From: CAVPDE01 sp963702565
GTDB taxonomy: Bacteria > Desulfobacterota > DSM-4660 > Desulfatiglandales > HGW-15
Length of the DNA stretch: 64,000 bases
Reading direction: 5' to 3'
Assembly (NCBI GenBank): GCA_963702565.1
Contig: CAVPDE010000030.1
Span: 186,001-250,000 of the forward strand
The notes beneath the pieces are model-generated. The model saw only the letters and a list, made by a program, of their open reading frames with translations. It did not search any database and was not told the origin of the DNA. Shown piece by piece: positions 43,503 to 50,425 of the stretch (position 1 is the first letter of the stretch; every line of letters begins with the position of its first letter). The position numbers were made by a program, and so were the translations under genes.

Positions 43503-45941
43503 CTATATCTTGCCGAGTGCTTTCAGAACACGATCCGGTGTGATGGGAAATTCACAGATCCAGACGCCTAACGCATTGTAGACGGCCGGCGCCAGCATGG
43601 CCGGGATCACGGTGGCAACGTCTTCACCGATCCCTACAATGCCGTAAGGACCGTAGCCTTGCCCTGTTTCCACAAGATGGGTGCTGATCGGGCCGCAGTC
43701 TCCAATGGTCGCAATCTTGTAATCCAGAAGGTTTCCATTGAGCATGACCCCTGTAGCCGGATCATGGATAACCTCTTCAAAGAGAGCGCGTCCTACGCCC
43801 ATATACGTGCCCCCGTATTGCTGGCCGGCACAGGCTTCCGGGCTTATGGCCTTTCCCACATCGTTCACATTCACTATCTTGGTGACGAAGATCTCTCCTG
43901 TGTCGGTATCGACCTCAATCTCCATGAAATGGGTCTGCCGGCACCACTTCGGCCGGAACGGCCACCCGTAGCAGCACAGCTGACTCTGGTAGCTGTAGGC
44001 AAAGAAGGGCACGCTGAAAGGGTGCCTGGTTGCGCCGTACAATTCATGAAAACCCAGGGGCCCTGCTTCCGCCGAAACCCCGACAAGATCAGCCACTGCA
44101 AGTTTCTTGGAGGGGTCCTTCTTGAGATAAATGACACTGTCCTTAATCTCCAGGTCTTCCGGTTTGCAGTCAGGGAAGAAGGGCGGGAAGGTCCCCCGCT
44201 GTGTGACCGCCCTCGGGCTTGTTGCCGCTTCCAACATCTTGGCCTTCAACAGCCTTGCGCAGTGCCTCACGGCCCAGCCGTTAACGCTCATGTTGGTGGA
44301 GGAGTCCGGGCACATGGGGTAGAAGGGGACGTCTCTATGCTGGTTGTAGAAGACATCTCCTATCCGCATCCCGATTTCATCCGCCGCGATTTGACAATAG
44401 GCTGTATCCGCGTTCACGCCGTTGTCACATCGCTGGCCGAGAATGGAGATCGTTCCGTCGTCTCTTTCGACACGCATCGCAATCTCCCCGGAACCGCATG
44501 AATCATCCCATTCGTGGGTCCAGGTGAAAGCGATGCCGTGCATCCTTCCATTAGGGAGCCTCTTTTTGCCCGGTGGATGCCACTTCTTGTCCCAGTCTGC
44601 TGCTTTCTTTCCTTTCTCTAAACATTCCCTAAGGCTGTCTCTGGGAACGAAACCCAGCTCTCGCTTCCGCTCGCTGAGCCACTTGACGTCATGCCCTTTA
44701 GATCCATCATTCTTGAGGGCGATGTCGATGGGATCCATACCCAGTTCCGCAGCAACGCGGTCAAACACGAGCGTAAAGGCGAGCGTGTTGGGAAGCTGTT
44801 CACACCGCACGGCCGTGGTCGGGCCTTTGTTGACCCTCACGACTTTTCTCGGGGCGTGAAGGCTCGGAATGGATGTGTTGTCTTCGAAGTGAGTGCCGGG
44901 GCCGAAGCCTTCCCACTGGGCATTGCCAAAATGGCCTTCCGCATGCACGGCCGTGATCGTTCCGTCGTTTTTGAATCCGACCTTGAAATAGTAATTCCCT
45001 TCGTCCATGGAACCACCGTAAAAGTCATCCCTTCTTGAGAAAGCGAATTTCACTGGTCTTCCGGTGCGCTTCGCCATGAGGGCCGCACAGTAATCAGGTC
45101 CCTGTTTCCAATAGAACTGCGTCCATCCCCCGAAGGTGGCTCCCTGGTAAGGAAAACGCAATTCAATTTTGTTCATGGGGATTTTTCCAAACCAGGAATG
45201 AATGGTACGCTTGGCTTCATGGGGACGCTGGTGTTTGCACCAAAACTCAGGGTATTCGCCGTTCCACCTCACCACACCGCAGGGCCGCTCGGGCGAAACG
45301 TAGGTATGCAGAAGTCTTTTTGCCGTGAATTCAATGACCCTGTCCGCTGCCGAAAAGCCCTTTTTCAGGTCTCCATGCCCCTCCACATGTTCCACCTCAA
45401 GATTGCTCTCCGGAAAACTTTCAGGGTGAGCTTTTGGGGACTCCGGCTTCAACGCATCCGCCACATCCAGAACAAAGGGGCGCTCCTCCCATTCCACGTC
45501 GATGATCTTAAGCGCTTCTTCCGCGATGTCTTCCGAATCGGCTGCCACAGCCGCACCCACTTGCTCACCCTCGAAGCGCGCGACCGCAGGAAGGGGCCTG
45601 ATGGCTGTTGGGCCGTGACCTCCCAGATCGACCACCTCAGGCAGGTCCGGGTCATCGTACCTCAAAATGCCTCTCACTCCCGGCAGGGCTTCAGCCCTGC
45701 GGGTGTCCATCTTCTTGATTTTCGCATTGGGATAAGGACAGGTGAGAAATTTCATATGGAGCATTCCCGGCAATTGAATATCCATCGTGTAGATCGCTCG
45801 ACCGCTAGCCTTCTCGATGCCGTCCAGCCGACGGATTTCCTTCTTACCGATATGGTTGAAATCCTTAAGAGGGTATTTGTCTGCACCTGTGTTATCCTGC
45901 ATTTCAACCATCTTTTCGTATTCGTCTCGAACCATCGACAT
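43503..45941 (-). CDS. Molybdopterin-binding catalytic subunit (module 1), 812 aa
   Basis: This is the large subunit of a xanthine-dehydrogenase/4-HBCR-type enzyme. The N-terminal domain begins at R-R-L-D-G-I-E-K-A-S-G-R-A-I-Y-T near residue 37. Cofactor-binding regions include F-P-Y-Q-G-A-T-F-G-G and L-G-Q-R-C-D-N-G. The presumed active-site Glu lies in G-I-V-G-I-G-E-D near the C-terminus. The ATG at 45941 follows a G-rich ribosome site and is 1 bp past the end of the [2Fe-2S] gene. Compared with the module 2 subunit it is homologous but only about half identical by eye. Confidence 0.88.
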   Translation of the reverse strand: MSMVRDEYEKMVEMQDNTGADKYPLKDFNHIGKKEIRRLDGIEKASGRAIYTMDIQLPGMLHMKFLTCPYPNAKIKKMDTRRAEALPGVRGILRYDDPDLPEVVDLGGHGPTAIRPLPAVARFEGEQVGAAVAADSEDIAEEALKIIDVEWEERPFVLDVADALKPESPKAHPESFPESNLEVEHVEGHGDLKKGFSAADRVIEFTAKRLLHTYVSPERPCGVVRWNGEYPEFWCKHQRPHEAKRTIHSWFGKIPMNKIELRFPYQGATFGGWTQFYWKQGPDYCAALMAKRTGRPVKFAFSRRDDFYGGSMDEGNYYFKVGFKNDGTITAVHAEGHFGNAQWEGFGPGTHFEDNTSIPSLHAPRKVVRVNKGPTTAVRCEQLPNTLAFTLVFDRVAAELGMDPIDIALKNDGSKGHDVKWLSERKRELGFVPRDSLRECLEKGKKAADWDKKWHPPGKKRLPNGRMHGIAFTWTHEWDDSCGSGEIAMRVERDDGTISILGQRCDNGVNADTAYCQIAADEIGMRIGDVFYNQHRDVPFYPMCPDSSTNMSVNGWAVRHCARLLKAKMLEAATSPRAVTQRGTFPPFFPDCKPEDLEIKDSVIYLKKDPSKKLAVADLVGVSAEAGPLGFHELYGATRHPFSVPFFAYSYQSQLCCYGWPFRPKWCRQTHFMEIEVDTDTGEIFVTKIVNVNDVGKAISPEACAGQQYGGTYMGVGRALFEEVIHDPATGVMLNGNLLDYKIATIGDCGPISTHLVETGQGYGPYGIVGIGEDVATVIPAMLAPAVYNALGVWICEFPITPDRVLKALGKI

Positions 45942-45942
45942 G

Positions 45943-46521
45943 TCAGTTCCCCCCTTCCATCTTTCCGAGTTTCTCGGCAGCTTCGCGGATGGCCTTGGGA
46001 TGCTGAGGGTAGGTCCCACAGCGGCAGAGATTGCCCCCCAGGGCTTCCACGATTTGCTCCTCGCTCGGATTCGGATTCTTGTCCAGCAGCGCTTTGGCCG
46101 TCGTCACAAACCCAGGCGTGCAATACCCGCACTGCATACAGTGGTGCTTCACATAGCTCTCAATCAACGGATGACCCGCATCCGCTATCCCCTCCGCCGT
46201 CTCGATCTTCTTCCCGTCACACTCTATGGCCAGAGACATGCAGGACAGAATGGGCCTCCCGTTCATGATCACCGTGCAGGACCCGCACGCCCCACGGTCA
46301 CAGAACATCTTCGGAGAAGTAAACCCCATCTTGTCATGAATCAGGTAGTTCAGCGTCCACTCCGGCTGCACCTGGATCTGATAGTCCTGACCGTTCACCG
46401 TCAGCCGGATCATCCCCTCGGGCAACGGGACCGCTTCACCTCTATGCACGCTCACCGCATGGCCCTTTAACGCCTCAAACGCCTCAAACTTCGCGGCACA
46501 ATAGGGACACAGATATTTCAT
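45943..46521 (-). CDS. [2Fe-2S] subunit with N-terminal C2H2-like zinc finger (module 1), 192 aa
   Basis: Residues 1-30 hold C-P-Y-C...H-A-V-S-V-H, a C2H2-type finger not normally present in this subunit. The plant-type [2Fe-2S] motif C-D-R-G-A-C-G-S-C-T follows near residue 75, and the second cluster C-M-Q-C-G-Y-C...N-L-C-R-C-G lies in the C-terminal helical domain. The ATG at 46521 has GGAGG upstream. The protein equals its module 2 counterpart except for the last seven residues, where the direct repeat ends. Confidence 0.9.
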   Translation of the reverse strand: MKYLCPYCAAKFEAFEALKGHAVSVHRGEAVPLPEGMIRLTVNGQDYQIQVQPEWTLNYLIHDKMGFTSPKMFCDRGACGSCTVIMNGRPILSCMSLAIECDGKKIETAEGIADAGHPLIESYVKHHCMQCGYCTPGFVTTAKALLDKNPNPSEEQIVEALGGNLCRCGTYPQHPKAIREAAEKLGKMEGGN

Positions 46522-46600
46522 CGTTTCCTCCTTCACTCTTCCTAAACATCCTTAAGCCTATTCATGGGGAAAGAACTCTCTGCTGAGCGCCACTCTCCTA

Positions 46601-47824
46601 TCAGACCTTGACCGGCTGCAAACTCCTCAAAAACACCGATTGGCTGATCCGGGTCTCATAGTCATTTCGAAAATACTTGAGCGTGTCCAGCAACGGAATG
46701 GCCGCTGTCTGCCCCAATCCGCACATCGACGAAGCGATCATGGCGTTCGACAAATCCTCCAGCGCCCCAAGGTCTTCCTCAACCCCGTCTCCCTTCACCA
46801 GCCTTCCAAGGATCTCCATCATCACTTCCGTCCCTTCCCGACAGGGGGTGCACAAACCGCATGACTCCTCGTTCAGAAACTCCATGGTCCGGTACACAAA
46901 ATCAAGCACGTCCCGGCTCTCGTCAAAGACCACAACCGCTCCAGAACCCAAAACCGTCTCGTAGGACAACGCCGTGTTCAGCATGCTGTAAGGCACAATG
47001 CCACCCGTGGAGCCTCCCACCTGAACCATCTTGATCCCCTTCGCACCCGCCAGATCCACCACAAGCTCTTTCAGGGTACACCCCAACTCCAACTCGTAGA
47101 TCCCTGGCTTTGCCGCATCCCCGCTCACTGAAAAAATCTTTGTCCCCTTGCTCTTCTCCGTCCCCATCTTGCTGTACCACTTCGAGCCTTTCAGAACAAT
47201 AGGGGGAATGTTCACCAGGGTCTCCACATTGTTGATCACCGTGGGCTTCTCAAACAGCCCCCTTTCCGCCGGAAAAGGCGGACGATACCGGGCCTCGCCC
47301 CGCTTGCCCTCCATGGAGTTCATCAGGGCAGACTCCTCCCCACAGATGTAGGAACCTGCCCCTTCACGAACCTCGATCTTCACACCGTTCAGATATCCTT
47401 TCGCCTGAGCGATCGCATCCCTGAGCGTCTCAAGCAGATAGTGGTACTCCGCACGCAGGTAGACATAGACCTTTTTCACACCGATGGCGTAGGCGGCAAT
47501 AGCCATGCCTTCCACCAGACTGAAAGGATCATTCTGGAGGATATACCTGTCCTTGAAGGTCCCCACTTCCCCTTCATCCGCATTGCAGATGAGAACCTTC
47601 TCCTTGCCAGGGCTTTTCCTTGCCAACTCCCATTTCACCCCGCAGGGGAATCCGGCTCCCCCACGGCCCCGAAGCCCAGAGGCCTTCACCTCCTCAATCA
47701 CTTCCTCCGGCGACATCTCCCGGGCCTTCACGAGCGCTTTGAAGCCCCCCTTCTTCTCATAGGAAGCGATTTGCCCAGGGTCTATCTCTCCACAGTTCTT
47801 TAACAGTATTCTTTTCTCAGGCAC
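46601..47824 (-). CDS. NuoF-like NADH-binding subunit (module 1), 407 aa
   Basis: This is the 51-kDa-type subunit that oxidises or reduces NAD(H) with FMN. The segment G-L-R-G-R-G-G-A-G-F-P near residue 50 binds FMN/NADH, G-A-G-S-Y-I-C-G-E-E-S-A-L lies near residue 165, and the [4Fe-4S] ligands are in C-G-L-C-T-P-C-R-E-G with a fourth Cys in S-M-C-G-L-G. It lacks the extra N- and C-terminal ferredoxin domains of HydB/HymB. No Nuo membrane genes are near, so it likely links the Mo enzyme to the NAD pool. Confidence 0.92.
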   Translation of the reverse strand: MPEKRILLKNCGEIDPGQIASYEKKGGFKALVKAREMSPEEVIEEVKASGLRGRGGAGFPCGVKWELARKSPGKEKVLICNADEGEVGTFKDRYILQNDPFSLVEGMAIAAYAIGVKKVYVYLRAEYHYLLETLRDAIAQAKGYLNGVKIEVREGAGSYICGEESALMNSMEGKRGEARYRPPFPAERGLFEKPTVINNVETLVNIPPIVLKGSKWYSKMGTEKSKGTKIFSVSGDAAKPGIYELELGCTLKELVVDLAGAKGIKMVQVGGSTGGIVPYSMLNTALSYETVLGSGAVVVFDESRDVLDFVYRTMEFLNEESCGLCTPCREGTEVMMEILGRLVKGDGVEEDLGALEDLSNAMIASSMCGLGQTAAIPLLDTLKYFRNDYETRISQSVFLRSLQPVKV

Positions 47825-47842
47825 GGTTTTTCCTCCCGATTC

Positions 47843-48271
47843 CTAATCAAAGGATTTCAAGACTTCAGCGATCCTCTCCGGGCTCAGTGGACCGTACACC
47901 TCATCATCAATCAGCATGGCCGGCGCTTGATCGCACGCACCAATGCAGTTGGTCAACGTCAACGTAAAACGGCCATCCGGTGTCGTCTCCCCAGGTCCAA
48001 CCCCCAGCTCTTTCCCAATCCACTCGATCAGCATCTCTGCATCCTTCATGCAGCAAGGAACGCTTTTGCATATACGGATCACGTGTCTCCCCAGCGGCCA
48101 GGTGGACAGAAAACTGTAAAAGGTCGTCACCCCATAGACATCCCCGACCGTCACCCCCAGCGCGTCCGAAACCTCCACCATGGCACCCTTCGACAGGTAG
48201 CCCGATTTCGCGTGCTCCTCTTTGATCACCCCCAGAAGGGCTTCTCGCTTGCTCTCTTTCTGTCCCATCAT
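47843..48271 (-). CDS. NuoE-like [2Fe-2S] subunit (module 1), 142 aa
   Basis: This is a thioredoxin-like 24-kDa-type subunit. The N-terminal helical part includes Y-L-S-K-G-A. Cluster ligands lie in C-K-S-V-P-C-C near residue 72 and N-C-I-G-A-C-D near residue 112. It overlaps the NuoG-N-like gene by 4 bp and precedes NuoF by 18 bp, so the three are made as one electron-transfer unit. Confidence 0.92.
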   Translation of the reverse strand: MMGQKESKREALLGVIKEEHAKSGYLSKGAMVEVSDALGVTVGDVYGVTTFYSFLSTWPLGRHVIRICKSVPCCMKDAEMLIEWIGKELGVGPGETTPDGRFTLTLTNCIGACDQAPAMLIDDEVYGPLSPERIAEVLKSFD

Positions 48272-48915
48272 GCCACCCCCTTCCCCGGCTTCCTCAGTGC
48301 GGTCGTCGGACAGTAATCAAGGCAGATTCCACAGTCTTTGCATGCCTCCTTGTCCAAGGCCACATCCCAATCCACAACCACCTTGGACCGGAAACCACGG
48401 TAGGCCATGCTGAAGATATCCTTCTTCGCAATCTCCCTGCACGCCCGCACGCACCTGCGGCACAGAATGCATCGAGACATGTCCCGGCGCACATAGGGGC
48501 TCACTTCCTCAACAGGGTAGGAGCGGGGCGCCCTCACCCTGAACCTCGGCGCACCCACCTCCAGCTTGGAGGCCAGGGTGTGAAGCTCACACTCCCTCGC
48601 CGCTGTGTCCATCACACAAGGGCCTGTGTGCGCCGTGATCAGGAGCTCGAAGTTCACTTTCCGGGTGGCCACCACCTTCGCAGAGTTGGTGTGCACCACC
48701 ATCCCCTCCGCAATCGGCGTATGACAGGAGGCCACCAGCCTCGGATAACCCTCCACCTCCACCACGCAAATCCGGCAGTTGCCGCTCGGGCTCAAATCCG
48801 GTCGGTGGCAAAGCGTCGGAATCGTCACCCCCGCCTTCTCGGCTACCTCAAGAATCGTCGTCCCCTCTCGCCCCTTCACCTCACGACCATCAATCACCAC
48901 TCTTATCTCACCCAT
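48268..48915 (-). CDS. NuoG-N/HoxU-like Fe-S subunit (module 1), 215 aa
   Basis: The N-terminal [2Fe-2S] domain has C-H-R-P...C-R-I-C...S-C-H at residues 36-64. The following region corresponds to the His/Cys-ligated cluster of NuoG but reads H-T-G-P-C-V-M-D...E-C-E-L, with Asp where the second Cys is usual, so that cluster may be absent or altered. Two ferredoxin motifs follow: C-I-L-C-R-R-C-V-R-A-C and C-K-D-C-G-I-C-L-D-Y-C-P. It ends before any molybdopterin domain. Confidence 0.9.
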   Translation of the reverse strand: MGEIRVVIDGREVKGREGTTILEVAEKAGVTIPTLCHRPDLSPSGNCRICVVEVEGYPRLVASCHTPIAEGMVVHTNSAKVVATRKVNFELLITAHTGPCVMDTAARECELHTLASKLEVGAPRFRVRAPRSYPVEEVSPYVRRDMSRCILCRRCVRACREIAKKDIFSMAYRGFRSKVVVDWDVALDKEACKDCGICLDYCPTTALRKPGKGVA

Positions 48916-49003
48916 GTTTCACCACCTGCAAATAAATTTTTCGTTCCAAATCGTATCAGGACCCAGTCTCTGGTTGTCAGTTTTTCCTCATCAGGTTTAC
49001 CCT

Positions 49004-49249
49004 TCAACCTCCACCCAGCACCATGGACAGGGTCACCAAATCGCCATCTTTCAGTTGGTAGCTAGGCTGTGAAGGCAAATGGTTAATCAAGACAGTAAAG
49101 ACCTTATCACTTGGGATACCCAGTTCCTTGATGATCTGGCGCACAGCCTTTCCTTCCCCATCCTCGATCGTAAGACCTTTATCCGGGTCATAGTCCGGGA
49201 TATACTTTCGAAGAAGAGGAGTGAGTTCGACGCGCACTGCCATGGGCAT
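49004..49249 (-). CDS. MoaD/ThiS-like sulfur carrier protein (module 2), 81 aa
   Basis: This is a small ubiquitin-like protein ending L-G-G-G. The I-I-K-E-L-G-I near residue 40 and K-D-G-D-L-V-T-L near residue 70 fit MoaD/ThiS relatives. The ATG at 49249 is chosen because GGGGA precedes it; ATGs at 49258 and 49243 are possible. It occupies the same place after the FAD subunit as the MoaD-like gene of module 1 but shows little similarity to it. Confidence 0.75.
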   Translation of the reverse strand: MPMAVRVELTPLLRKYIPDYDPDKGLTIEDGEGKAVRQIIKELGIPSDKVFTVLINHLPSQPSYQLKDGDLVTLSMVLGGG

Positions 49250-49438
49250 TTTCCCCATTTTCTTTTAGACTTAGGTCTGTCCCCTAAGCAGGATTGCTCC
49301 TCTTTGAAAATCTTTCGACTCTGGCGGCTACATTTGAGCGCAATATGTCCGACTTCAAAAAAAAAAGCAAAAACGCGGATGAAGGGACAAAATACGGTTG
49401 AAAAGATACCTTCAATGATTTTATCGAACGAAACAAGT

Positions 49439-50373
49439 GACTACTTGCAAGCAAGCACAGCTCTCTTCACGATGGTCTTGGCGACCTGTACCATGTACCC
49501 GTTATCTTTTAGAGGCTTTGTGCCTTCGATAGCCGCTTCGCCTGCCGCTTCAGCATTGGCTTCGTTGAGAGCCTTCCCTATTAAAGCTTCCTCGGCTTTT
49601 CTTGCCCGATAGGGCGTGACGTGCACGGCATTCAGACAGATTCTGGCCTTCTCAACCTTGCCCTTCGAACTCACGACCATCACCGCACAATTGACAATAG
49701 GAAAGTCAATCGATTTTCGCAAAGCAAATTTCAGAAATGCACTCCTCGCATCCTTGGGCGGAGCCGGAATCTGAATCTCCGTCACAATCTCATCGTCATC
49801 CAGAACGGTCGTCTTAGACACCCCAACCTGAAAGAAATCTTCAGCCTTGACCGTCCTCTTTGTGGTCCTGATGCTGGCCTCCAGTGCAATGAGGGCCGGC
49901 GCCGTATCGCTCGGATGCACCGCAACGCAACCTTCTTCAACGCTGCCCCCGAAAATAGCGTGATAGCGGTTGTCTCCCTCAAGGGCATAGCACCGGCTCC
50001 CTCTCTTCCTGAGGCAGGAAAAACGGTTGTCAGCGTGACGGTAGTACCAGCATCGAATGTCCTGGCAGATATTGCCGGCCAGGGTCCCCATCTCTCTCAG
50101 ATGGGGGGAGGCGCATCGGCCGGCCGCTTCGGCCAGGGCGGTATATCTGTCCCTGACAATGGGATGATGGGCGATATCCTCCAAGATGGCCATGGCCCCC
50201 ACTTTCAACAGGCCTCCTTCTTCCCGGATGGCATCCATGCCCGGTATGGTCTTGAGGTTCACCAGAGCCTCGGGATAGCTGGGCAATATCTGGTCCTTCA
50301 TCTTGCCCACAATGTCGGTGCCACCGGCAATCAGGTTGGCGTTGCCCCCATAACGCCTCAAAATGGAAACCGC
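49439..50373. repeat. Direct repeat B, copy 2 (FAD-subunit gene)
   Basis: Partner of 42515-43449. Scattered single-base differences include the Thr codon in G-T-K-P against Ala in copy 1. The constant 6924-bp offset differs from the 6916-bp offset of repeat A because the intervening catalytic genes differ in length. Confidence 0.88.
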
Positions 50374-50415
50374 GTCCTCTACCGTCAATGCATTGAAGTG
50401 CGCAAACGTCTTCAT
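49441..50415 (-). CDS. Molybdenum hydroxylase FAD subunit with HCR-type Fe-S insertion (module 2), 324 aa
   Basis: It has the same domain plan as the module 1 subunit: FAD-binding I-A-G-G-T-D and G-T-L-A-G-N, and the Cys122/134/142/163 insertion. It differs in the first ~15 residues (M-K-T-F-A-H-F-N-A-L-T-V-E-D-A) and one internal residue. The N-terminal difference marks the edge of repeat B. It starts 10 bp after the stop of the module 2 catalytic subunit. Confidence 0.87.
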   Translation of the reverse strand: MKTFAHFNALTVEDAVSILRRYGGNANLIAGGTDIVGKMKDQILPSYPEALVNLKTIPGMDAIREEGGLLKVGAMAILEDIAHHPIVRDRYTALAEAAGRCASPHLREMGTLAGNICQDIRCWYYRHADNRFSCLRKRGSRCYALEGDNRYHAIFGGSVEEGCVAVHPSDTAPALIALEASIRTTKRTVKAEDFFQVGVSKTTVLDDDEIVTEIQIPAPPKDARSAFLKFALRKSIDFPIVNCAVMVVSSKGKVEKARICLNAVHVTPYRARKAEEALIGKALNEANAEAAGEAAIEGTKPLKDNGYMVQVAKTIVKRAVLACK

Positions 50416-50425
50416 TGTTCATCTC

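Larger units (their letters stand above)
45968..48927. repeat. Direct repeat A, copy 1 (electron-transfer genes)
   Basis: This 2960-bp segment matches 52884-55843 at a constant offset of 6916 bp. I found no differences in the encoded proteins. The edges fall about seven codons before the end of the [2Fe-2S] gene and 12 bp upstream of the NuoG-N-like ATG. Sequence outside both edges is unrelated or much less similar. Confidence 0.9.

Noticed and set aside
45198..46268. Plus-strand open frame of 356 codons opposite the module 1 Mo subunit and [2Fe-2S] genes
   Set aside because: Antisense to well-supported subunits, and part of it is repeated only because the underlying genes are duplicated.
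46601..48915. Part of a respiratory complex I or an [FeFe]-hydrogenase
   Set aside because: No nuo membrane subunits and no H-cluster protein are present; the NuoEFG-like genes are embedded in a molybdenum-hydroxylase operon.
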